A stretch of DNA of 5,574 bases, taken from assembly GCA_945872805.1 (NCBI GenBank), contig CAMCBE010000155.1:1-5574 (forward strand), in the 5' to 3' direction. Source of the stretch: Chitinophaga pinensis. Lineage in GTDB: Bacteria; Bacteroidota; Bacteroidia; Chitinophagales; Chitinophagaceae. Under the pieces are notes generated by a model that was not told the DNA's origin, did no database searches, and saw only the letters and a list, made by a program, of their open reading frames with translations. The translations under genes were made by a program, and so were the position numbers. Positions 1-5,574 of this stretch are shown piece after piece (the first letter of the stretch is position 1; every line of letters starts with the position of its first letter).

Positions 1-2502
1 ATCAGCACCATTTTTTACATCCAATGGATGAGAGAAGTTTATTTTAATAAACTGCCTCTTCACATCTAAGCCGATTGGAATGATTGACTTCTTCCCTTGA
101 TATCTAATTCTATAAAACCCACCTAAATCTGGTTGTGTAGAACCCCACGCTGATAGTCCACATGCATATAGCTGTCCATCTTTAGGATTAAAACGTCCTC
201 GCATCACACCAGTAGAAAATCGTGGAATAGGCAATTCAAATATGCCCCCTTGCATTTGAGTGCCCACTTTTTCATGCGGAACGATAAACACCTTCCCATA
301 CCCATATGAAAAACTTAACAGGCTTCCATTTAATGGACCCCACTGTTTACTATCTACCCATAATAACTCTGATGGAGATTGATCCAAATCCCTTTCAATC
401 CATACCAAAGGCTGCTCCATGCCTTTGTCCGAGCTATCAGATGAGGGTTTATAACCAAACATATTCCCATAAAATCTATCAGTTGGGTAAACCCAATTAA
501 TTCTGTTCATAGGATTCCAATGCCCTTCTTGATCTGTTACTATAAATGAGCCATCAGGATTTATACATACGCCATTAGCCGCTCTGAATCCATGTGCAAT
601 GATTTCTGTTTTTTGTCCATCTTTACTCACTTTCAAAAGAGTGCCATGTTGCGGAACCAGTGCACGCCTTGCATGACGTGCACTTTTAGCATAATAAAAA
701 TTCCCCTCTTTATCCGTTTGTAAACCCATAGCAAATTCATGAAAATGGTTGGTTACCTGATGATCACTATTGAAACTTTCATAGTAATCAATTTCATCAT
801 CGCCATTTAAATCATGAAGTTTAACCAATTGATCTCGACACGTAACAAAAATAGATCCATCAACCACCTTAATGCCTAGAGGCTGGAACATCCCAGATGC
901 AATTCTTTTCCAAGATAACGTTCCTTCTGTTTTTAGAACGCCCTCAACTATCCAAACGTCTCCATCTGAAGAACAAATCACAGCTTTATTCCTATCCGCT
1001 AAAAAATCAATCCCACTCAAACGAAGTTGATTCTTCCATGGACTTTGATATGGCAACTCCATCCGATCAACTTGAAATACACTATCCTGATTTCCTTTTA
1101 CAATAGTTGTTATGAGCTTCTGTGCATATTGAGCAGCACCGCCCTTGGTATACGCCAATAAATTTTCTGGCTTAGGAGAAGTAGTTAAACATTGGCTGAA
1201 CGATTTATTGCCAGACTTCGAGATGAGTAATTTTATCATCACTGCTTTTGATGATGGGATTTCAAGTACAAAAAACCCTTTATCTTTTTTCAATGTTCCA
1301 CCTTCCCCTACTATTGAAACCATAGCAGACGATGGAGCCACTCTCATTTTAAGTGGCGTTGTAGATGAACTAATATTTAATGTTCGTGTAAAAATGGGTG
1401 CATCTGGTTTCCCTTCAAGACCCAGCTTTTCTAATATAGAAGCGTTGCCAACAGTATAAGAAATAACGGCAGTATTTTTATACCGATAAAGTCCTTTGTA
1501 CTGTGTCCATGAACGTGGCAGAGGCCCAAATCGTCTTTTATCCGATGCCTGAAATCGATTATCCGCAAAAGATCCTGTCTCTGGATTTGCCCAACCTGGA
1601 CCAACGGGATTCGAAAAATGAATATTGCCTATCGTCCTAGGAGAAATATTATGTTGGCCATTAAATAAAATGGCTTCCCAATCAATAAAGCCTTTGCCCG
1701 TCCAGGCACCAGCAATTCGCATGAGGTCGTGATCAAAGATCATCCATGATGACCCACTGGCAATACCTCCAGCACCTTCGTCAAGTCTTACTGCAATACC
1801 CTTATATGCAAAGTTTGCATCAACCAAATGTTCATCTTTGAGTGGAGATGGCCCGGGAGAAATTTCCCTTGGCGGAGCTCCGGAATCAACAAGTTCATAG
1901 GTATTGATTAAAAAATTTCCGTAATCCATTTCGGTCCAGGCCTGTTGATCAATTGGATCTGGACCTTTTGAATTACCTACAGGTATGCTTCCTAGATATG
2001 CTGAATCAATTTCAAAATATTGATCTTTATTTTGCTTCAACATAAATTCTTCACGTATATAATGTATCACCTCATATTTTTCAATAGGCGTTAAATGAGT
2101 TTGTGCAGGCATTGAACCATATCCCCGTGTTAATGTTTGATATATTGAATACGGATCGTTACCTACTTTAAATTTGTCTTCCCAATACTTGAACGCTTTA
2201 GGGATAGAGCCCTCTTGCACTGGATTTCCATGACACGTGAAACAGGCCTTATTGTAAATCATTTGTCCCTTTCTCAACGATTCATCCCTATTATGTTGAA
2301 CCGTATTTATTAGCCCTTTGTGGTCAATCTCTTTTTCAAATGATGGCAATTGTGATTCCGCCAGGGTAAATTTGACGGTCGGTGGCACATAGACATGCCT
2401 AGATTGACAAGCCATAAAACCTAATAAAGTAAAAGCCAGAATACCTTTTACTAAGGAGGAAAGTGATCTTACAAAATATATACTAGAGTTAAAATGTCTC
2501 AT
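1..2502 (-). CDS. Cytochrome c / DUF6797 / beta-propeller dehydrogenase-like lipoprotein (partial, C-terminus beyond the left edge)
   Basis: The frame is open from an ATG at 2502 to the window edge (834 codons), with an in-frame TGA immediately before the ATG, so this is the earliest possible start. Residues 1-32 form a lipoprotein signal (hydrophobic run ending GFMAC, lipidated Cys32). A monohaem cytochrome c domain spans about 75-152: CFTCH at 87-91 binds haem, and Met131 in YGSMPAQ is the probable distal ligand. A DUF6797 domain follows at about 188-345 (MDYGNFL, KGIAVRLD, FDHDLMRIAGAWTG). From about 490 to the edge is a propeller like that of the PVC-type 'membrane-bound dehydrogenase' proteins, with motifs such as GFRAANGVCINPDGS and FHEFAMGLQTDKEGN. 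By family knowledge it is an exported oxidoreductase, probably oxidising a carbohydrate or alcohol and passing electrons to its own haem; the substrate is unknown. The sequence is still in a conserved region (FSHPLDVKNGAD) at the edge, so more protein follows. Confidence 0.9.
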   Translation of the reverse strand, partial: MRHFNSSIYFVRSLSSLVKGILAFTLLGFMACQSRHVYVPPTVKFTLAESQLPSFEKEIDHKGLINTVQHNRDESLRKGQMIYNKACFTCHGNPVQEGSIPKAFKYWEDKFKVGNDPYSIYQTLTRGYGSMPAQTHLTPIEKYEVIHYIREEFMLKQNKDQYFEIDSAYLGSIPVGNSKGPDPIDQQAWTEMDYGNFLINTYELVDSGAPPREISPGPSPLKDEHLVDANFAYKGIAVRLDEGAGGIASGSSWMIFDHDLMRIAGAWTGKGFIDWEAILFNGQHNISPRTIGNIHFSNPVGPGWANPETGSFADNRFQASDKRRFGPLPRSWTQYKGLYRYKNTAVISYTVGNASILEKLGLEGKPDAPIFTRTLNISSSTTPLKMRVAPSSAMVSIVGEGGTLKKDKGFFVLEIPSSKAVMIKLLISKSGNKSFSQCLTTSPKPENLLAYTKGGAAQYAQKLITTIVKGNQDSVFQVDRMELPYQSPWKNQLRLSGIDFLADRNKAVICSSDGDVWIVEGVLKTEGTLSWKRIASGMFQPLGIKVVDGSIFVTCRDQLVKLHDLNGDDEIDYYESFNSDHQVTNHFHEFAMGLQTDKEGNFYYAKSARHARRALVPQHGTLLKVSKDGQKTEIIAHGFRAANGVCINPDGSFIVTDQEGHWNPMNRINWVYPTDRFYGNMFGYKPSSDSSDKGMEQPLVWIERDLDQSPSELLWVDSKQWGPLNGSLLSFSYGYGKVFIVPHEKVGTQMQGGIFELPIPRFSTGVMRGRFNPKDGQLYACGLSAWGSTQPDLGGFYRIRYQGKKSIIPIGLDVKRQFIKINFSHPLDVKNGAD

Positions 2503-2539
2503 TCAGGTATGTTATTTACATTAAAATACAAAAAAATAA

Positions 2540-2570
2540 TAACTATAGGCGTTGGAGTTCTGCCTGACAA
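2540..2570 (-). promoter_or_regulatory. Possible Bacteroidota-type promoter for the cytochrome-propeller gene
   Basis: On the minus strand a TTG (2570-2568) lies 20 bp upstream of TATAGTTA (2547-2540), which is a partial match to the TAnnTTTG -7 element. The spacing fits the known -33/-7 layout and would place transcription start about 30 nt before the ATG at 2502. The -7 match is imperfect, so this is a candidate only. Confidence 0.25.
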
Positions 2571-2655
2571 CCTAAAATCTATTGCTTACCCCTAATCAAA
2601 TCCCTGAAATGAATCAATATGACATTGCAATAGGAGCACTAAGGATTTTATTCAA

Positions 2656-2663
2656 TAGCTTTA
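2656..2663 (+). promoter_or_regulatory. Possible -7 promoter element for the DUF6370 gene
   Basis: TAGCTTTA matches TAnnTTTG at all fixed positions except the last. It sits 20 bp before the ATG at 2684, leaving a short leader of roughly 14 nt. No TTG lies at the usual 17-23 bp upstream; the nearest is 28 bp away, so support is partial. Confidence 0.3.
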
Positions 2664-2683
2664 CACTCTAAAAGAATTACAAA

Positions 2684-3028
2684 ATGAAAAAAATTTCAAT
2701 TACCATTATTTTTATCCTAGCCGGAATGATCACATTCGCGCAAGATTCAAAAATATCCACGATAAACCCGACAAAAAAATTGATTACAGTAAATGCCGCT
2801 TGCGGAGAATGTCAATTTAAGATGAAAGGGTCAGGATGCACCTTAGCTGTAAAGATGAAGAAAAAAACCTATTTCGTAGATGGAACAACTATTGACGCCC
2901 ATGGCGATGCCCATTCAGAAACTGGATTCTGTAATGCTACTCGTAAAGCTGAAGTTCAAGGAGAAGTAGTAAATAATAAATTTGTCGCTTCGTATTTTAA
3001 ACTCATCGACGAAAAAGACAATAAATAA
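2684..3028 (+). CDS. Small secreted cysteine-rich protein, DUF6370 family
   Basis: The 114-residue protein starts at an ATG with an in-frame TAA five codons upstream (2669-2671). Residues 1-19 are a classical signal peptide (MKK, hydrophobic core, cleavage near TFA-QD), so the mature protein is periplasmic or secreted. The body resembles the DUF6370 family: a CGEC motif at 40-43, Cys52 in KGSGCTLAV, YFVDGT at 63-68, His73 and His77 in DAHGDAH, Cys83 in GFCNA and KAEVQGEVV at 88-96. The family has no established function. The four cysteines and two histidines could form a metal site or disulfides; that is inference. It is a single gene, divergent from the cytochrome lipoprotein and convergent with the binding-protein gene. 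The length is close to what I expect for a complete family member, with no sign of damage. Confidence 0.85.
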   Translation: MKKISITIIFILAGMITFAQDSKISTINPTKKLITVNAACGECQFKMKGSGCTLAVKMKKKTYFVDGTTIDAHGDAHSETGFCNATRKAEVQGEVVNNKFVASYFKLIDEKDNK

Positions 3029-3037
3029 GTTTAAAGA

Positions 3038-3050
3038 AAAACACAGTTTT
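3038..3050. terminator. Weak hairpin between convergent genes
   Basis: AAAAC-ACA-GTTTT is a perfect 5-bp inverted repeat with a 3-nt loop in the 54-bp gap between the stop codons at 3028 and 3083. Read on the minus strand it is followed by a T-rich run (TCTTT), which would suit termination of the binding-protein transcript. The stem has a single G-C pair, so it is a weak candidate. Confidence 0.2.
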
Positions 3051-3082
3051 AATCATATATATGTAGATGGAGTAATATAGGA

Positions 3083-4315
3083 TTACTGCGACTTCCCTAC
3101 AAATTTCCAACTAACAACTCCACTTTCTCTAGCAATACCCCAATAATCAAATGATCCTGAGCTCCTATCCCCTGCGGTGTTTAATTGTACAGGCCCTGTA
3201 ATTCCGAAATAACTACCGGCCTCTGCACGAAAAACATCTTTCAACGTGATAAAATCAGGAGTACTTGACTTAAACGAAAGTGCCGTTTTTGCTAAAACCC
3301 ATACAGCATCGTATGCTGCAAATGCATAGGCATCTGGATCAATACCTGTATTCCCTTTGATAGTAGCAGCTATTGTGGAAAGAGATGGATGAGGTTGTAA
3401 TGGCAATCCAAAATTTGGTGCCATAAAATCTGTAGCGATTGCAAAATTTGATGCGTCAACATCAGCTATCAGGGCAGAACTCAATACAACACCATCTCCC
3501 CCATACCAACGAACAGATGAAAAAACCGGATCAGGTAATGCTTGTTTGAAAAGATCTATACATTCATCAAAAGAAGCAAGATAAACTCCTACTGTGTTTG
3601 CACCATAGGCAGTAACTTGATCTTGTAGTTTAATTTTTAGTGCAGCTAAAAGTTCAGTAAAATCAGTGAGAGTAGTAGCATAGGGTGTCATGGCCTCTAA
3701 GGTTCCACCAAACGCAGAAAATGAATTTCCGATACGCTGCTGAAGCCCTTTATTCCCAGCATCATCTCTCGCAAGGGTAATTAAATGTGTCCTGCCTGAT
3801 TCAACTATTGTTTGTGCCAAGGCATTACCCTCAACAGAATCACCAGGACAAAAACGGAATATAGCATCCCCTGCGATAGATAGACTACTTGCCGTACTAC
3901 CTTGACTAACAACTAGGATCTTGTTCGCATCTGCACTATTTTTAATAGCAGCAACCTCAGCACTTGACTGAGGACCTACTACATAATGAATATTTTTAGC
4001 GAGAGCATCTTTCAACGCTGCCTGCGCTAATGCAGTATCGAGTTTAGTATCATAAAAACTAGCTGAAAATCGTGTAGAGGAACCGACCTGTTGCAAATAT
4101 GCATTAACATCACTAACTGCTAATATGATAGCTTCTTGTGAAGTTAATCCCAAACTAGACCAGTTGCCAGTAAGTGATAATAATCCAGCTATAGGAATAG
4201 TATTATCTTGAACAACTGTGTCTGATTTTTTACAAGAAATACCTAAAAAAAATAGTGCTAAAAAAACAAGTGATAGATTCCGTATTGGATACTTTTTATA
4301 TAAATTATCATGCAA
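3083..4315 (-). CDS. Type-1 periplasmic-binding-protein lipoprotein (ABC substrate-binding / LivK-like)
   Basis: The 410-residue protein has a lipoprotein signal: Lys7, Lys8 and Arg12, a hydrophobic stretch at 14-25, and LGISC with lipidated Cys28. The rest fits the Peripla_BP_6 / branched-chain-amino-acid receptor fold: IPIAGLLSLTGNWSSLG at 40-56, EAIILAVSDVN at 61-71, a conserved VVGPQSS segment after the first lobe and VSQGSTASS beyond it, then a second lobe to the end. Length suits the family. It probably binds a small organic solute at the membrane, but the ligand cannot be read. The start is TTG at 4315: the only upstream in-frame codons before a TAA at 4340-4342 are non-standard, and no Met codon lies in the signal region. 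An ATG at 4311 is in another frame. The TauE/SafE gene ends 56 bp upstream on the same strand, so the two may be co-transcribed. No permease or ATPase partner is visible. Confidence 0.85.
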   Translation of the reverse strand: MHDNLYKKYPIRNLSLVFLALFFLGISCKKSDTVVQDNTIPIAGLLSLTGNWSSLGLTSQEAIILAVSDVNAYLQQVGSSTRFSASFYDTKLDTALAQAALKDALAKNIHYVVGPQSSAEVAAIKNSADANKILVVSQGSTASSLSIAGDAIFRFCPGDSVEGNALAQTIVESGRTHLITLARDDAGNKGLQQRIGNSFSAFGGTLEAMTPYATTLTDFTELLAALKIKLQDQVTAYGANTVGVYLASFDECIDLFKQALPDPVFSSVRWYGGDGVVLSSALIADVDASNFAIATDFMAPNFGLPLQPHPSLSTIAATIKGNTGIDPDAYAFAAYDAVWVLAKTALSFKSSTPDFITLKDVFRAEAGSYFGITGPVQLNTAGDRSSGSFDYWGIARESGVVSWKFVGKSQ

Positions 4316-4371
4316 GATAATGATATATTTTTTGACGCTTTACGTTGAGATGAATGATCTTAAGAAAAATG

Positions 4372-5124
4372 CTAATGTTTAAAAAACATGAAGATCGACC
4401 CAACAAGAGTTAACAGCATTACTAACTTTCTATACTGCTCGTCTTGTATTTTTGCAACCAATTTAATTCCCAGTATAAAGCCTAAAGCCAAAGTGGGTAA
4501 CAAAATTGTATCCACTTTTAAACTTTGAAGATGTATATTTTTCCAATAAAAAACTTGAAACGGCAGTTTGAATAAATTGACAAATAAAAATACCCACGCT
4601 GCTGTGCCAATGAAATCATTTTTCGGTAACCGCATAGCTAAAAAATAGAGGTTAGAAAATGCTCCAGCCAAATTCCCTAGCATTGTTGTAAATCCAGCAG
4701 AAACACCGGTTGCAATGGTAAAAGCAGGATGTGTTGGCACTTTTTCAGATTTTCTGTATTCCATAAAAAGAACAATGAAAATAGTAACAAGTATAATGAT
4801 GGCCATTATCTTACGAAAGAGCTGTTCATTCATGTCTTTGCCAAAATAAACACCCAGCAATACGCCAATAACCATCCAAGGTGTTACTTTCCAAAAATAC
4901 TTCCACTGTGCATGACGATTATAATATAGTACCGCTGCAACATCAGCCACACACAGCAAGGGTAAAACAATACCCGTAGAAGATTTTCCACCAAAAACAA
5001 ATGCCATAAGGGTCACACTCAACATATCCAGCCCTTTTAAACCGGCTTTGCCTAAGCCAATTATGAAGGAGGCTAATAAAATAAGGATCCAGTCGAATGC
5101 AGGATAAGATGAGAATATGTTCAT
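4372..5124 (-). CDS. Sulfite exporter TauE/SafE family permease
   Basis: This is a 250-residue inner-membrane protein with about eight hydrophobic segments, near residues 12-30, 34-46, 50-68, 80-95, 105-121, 134-164, 171-194 and 208-248 (the last probably two). The repeat typical of the family shows as IIGLGKAGLKG at 21-31 in the first half and SAGFTTMLGNLAGAFSN at 142-158 in the second, followed by MRLPKNDFIGTAAW and NLFKLPFQ, which I associate with Bacteroidota members of TauE/SafE (formerly DUF81). Such proteins move small anions such as sulfite, sulfonates or sulfoacetate; the actual substrate is not determined here. The ATG at 5124 is fixed by an in-frame TAA three codons upstream (5131-5133). 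It is the first gene of a possible two-gene unit with the binding lipoprotein. I see no strong promoter; TATTTTTC at 5189-5182 is a loose -7 candidate. Confidence 0.9.
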   Translation of the reverse strand: MNIFSSYPAFDWILILLASFIIGLGKAGLKGLDMLSVTLMAFVFGGKSSTGIVLPLLCVADVAAVLYYNRHAQWKYFWKVTPWMVIGVLLGVYFGKDMNEQLFRKIMAIIILVTIFIVLFMEYRKSEKVPTHPAFTIATGVSAGFTTMLGNLAGAFSNLYFLAMRLPKNDFIGTAAWVFLFVNLFKLPFQVFYWKNIHLQSLKVDTILLPTLALGFILGIKLVAKIQDEQYRKLVMLLTLVGSIFMFFKH

Positions 5125-5216
5125 ATAATCTTAAAAAAGCAATTTACAGATTAATGATTTGAATACTCCTTCTAATTAATAGAAAAATAGGTTGGGGAAG
5201 GGATAGAAAATGTAAA

Positions 5217-5231
5217 GAATATAACATATTC
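5217..5231. promoter_or_regulatory. Short palindrome upstream of the 5244 promoter box
   Basis: GAATAT-AAC-ATATTC is a perfect 6-bp inverted repeat with a 3-bp centre. It ends 12 bp before the TATATTTG box, where a -33 element or an operator would lie. AT-rich DNA makes such palindromes fairly often by chance. Confidence 0.25.
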
Positions 5232-5243
5232 TACTGTGTTGAA

Positions 5244-5251
5244 TATATTTG
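5244..5251 (+). promoter_or_regulatory. Bacteroidota -7 promoter element (TATATTTG)
   Basis: TATATTTG is an exact match to the TAnnTTTG consensus. It lies 17 bp before the ATG at 5269, which would give a leader of about 10 nt. No TTG is present 17-23 bp upstream, so only the -7 half is supported. Its position just ahead of a signal-peptide-like frame strengthens the case. Confidence 0.4.
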
Positions 5252-5268
5252 AACTAGAAACGTCAAAT

Positions 5269-5445
5269 ATGATCTAGTCAATACATAATATTATTTCGGC
5301 AGGGGCATTATTTCTTGTTCCCCATCTCCTAATAGCACAAGATCAAAACAATAAAAATCAGAAGGCACCTATTCGTTGTCAAGAAAATTATTTTACAGAA
5401 AAGGAAGGCGCTGAATTTCTTAATGCAGCCACTCCTCATAATTGA
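5269..5445 (+). pseudogene. Probable decayed gene for a small exported protein (TAG at codon 3)
   Basis: From the ATG at 5269 the frame reads Met-Ile-stop (TAG 5275-5277), then stays open in the same frame to TGA at 5443-5445. The text after the stop looks like a Bacteroidota signal peptide: SIHNIISAGALFLVPHLLIA followed by QDQNNKNQ, with cleavage expected near Ala-Gln-Asp. A single base change from AAG (Lys) to TAG would explain the break and would restore the usual basic n-region. The remaining mature part is only about 37 residues (it includes CQENYFTEKEGAEFLNAA), shorter than most exported proteins, so a second lesion near the TGA is possible. I do not recognise the family. A perfect -7 box lies 17 bp before the ATG. 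The alternative is that the frame is accidental and nothing is encoded. Confidence 0.45.
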
Positions 5446-5519
5446 GCACAATGGCATAAAAGTTGACTATTTAATAGGCGTACAATGTTCTGCAAGAATT
5501 TTAACCTGGCCATTGTGCT
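5445..5519. repeat. 11-bp inverted repeat with 53-bp spacer
   Basis: AGCACAATGGC at 5445-5455 is repeated inverted as GCCATTGTGCT at 5509-5519. The left arm begins at the last base of the TGA ending the decayed plus-strand frame; the right arm lies inside the minus-strand partial gene. The loop is too long for an intrinsic terminator, and no target-site duplications are evident, so its nature is open. Confidence 0.4.
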
Positions 5520-5574
5520 TGACAATAGTAATACTACAACGTTGCTTATCATTAAATTCCTCCCCATGATAGAG
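5467..5574 (-). CDS. C-terminal end of an unidentified gene (partial, enters from the right edge)
   Basis: Read on the minus strand, the frame is open from the window edge for 35 codons and ends at TAG (5469-5467). The peptide has a protein-like, beta-strand-like composition (RCSITIVKHNGQVKILAEHC), with two cysteines 18 residues apart near the end. I do not recognise a family. A 108-bp open stretch can occur by chance in DNA of this composition, so the call rests on the edge position and residue pattern. If real, it is upstream of, and in the same direction as, the TauE/SafE gene, but separated from it by about 340 bp, so it is unlikely to share a transcript. Confidence 0.4.
   Translation of the reverse strand, partial: LYHGEEFNDKQRCSITIVKHNGQVKILAEHCTPIK

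Noticed and set aside
306..500. Open frame of 64 codons on the plus strand
   Set aside because: It is antisense to the propeller region of the minus-strand cytochrome-DUF6797 gene, which is continuous through here with recognisable domains.
897..1459. Two plus-strand open frames (897-1106 and 1145-1459)
   Set aside because: Both are antisense to the same large minus-strand gene, have no leader signals and no recognisable motifs.
3054..3063. 10-bp palindrome CATATATATG in the convergent gap
   Set aside because: A simple alternating AT run; too weak for a terminator stem and expected by chance in DNA of this composition.
4729..4929. Plus-strand open frame of 66 codons
   Set aside because: It is antisense to the middle of the TauE/SafE permease, whose membrane segments and family motifs are clear.
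5141..5180. Repeated ATTAAT-like words upstream of the permease gene
   Set aside because: Short AT-only words with no regular spacing or extended symmetry; not distinguishable from background.
5335..5433. Minus-strand 32-codon frame with a hydrophobic stretch
   Set aside because: It is the complement of the Asn/Gln/Lys-rich part of the plus-strand decayed frame, which gives hydrophobic residues automatically; the plus-strand reading has a signal peptide, an ATG and a promoter box.
1..5574. CRISPR arrays, tRNA or rRNA genes, insertion sequences, attachment sites
   Set aside because: I found no regularly spaced repeats, no cloverleaf-like or rRNA-like sequence, no transposase or integrase motifs and no long terminal repeats.

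Overview
The window looks like AT-rich chromosomal DNA from a member of the Bacteroidota. Four things point there. There are two lipoproteins with Bacteroidota-style lipobox signals. A small secreted protein has a signal peptide ending in '-FAQD'. The best promoter-like sites match the TAnnTTTG -7 element of this phylum. No start codon is preceded by a convincing Shine-Dalgarno sequence. The exact order or genus cannot be read from this sequence.

Layout. Positions 1-2502 (minus) hold the first 834 codons of a large lipoprotein that runs off the left edge: a c-type cytochrome domain, a DUF6797 domain and a six-bladed-propeller dehydrogenase-like domain. It is divergent from a small exported cysteine-rich DUF6370 protein at 2684-3028 (plus); the 181-bp gap must carry both promoters. 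Convergent with that gene is a minus-strand pair in the order of transcription: a TauE/SafE-family membrane permease (5124-4372), then, 56 bp downstream, a type-1 periplasmic-binding-protein lipoprotein (4315-3083) that appears to start at TTG. The right end (5125-5574) holds a perfect -7 promoter box followed by an ATG and a signal-peptide-like reading frame interrupted by TAG at codon 3, probably a decayed small gene. After it comes the last 35 codons of an unidentified minus-strand gene that enters from the right edge.

How the genes relate. The cytochrome-propeller lipoprotein is probably a periplasmic or surface oxidoreductase that passes electrons to its own haem. The permease and binding lipoprotein may form one transcript and handle a small anionic solute, but no ABC permease or ATPase is visible, so the binding protein is an orphan here. 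There are no tRNA, rRNA, CRISPR or insertion-sequence signatures. I see no clear novel multi-gene system; the points most worth a second look are the broken signal-peptide gene, the Cys/His-rich DUF6370 protein and the TTG start with homopolymer tracts in the binding-protein gene.
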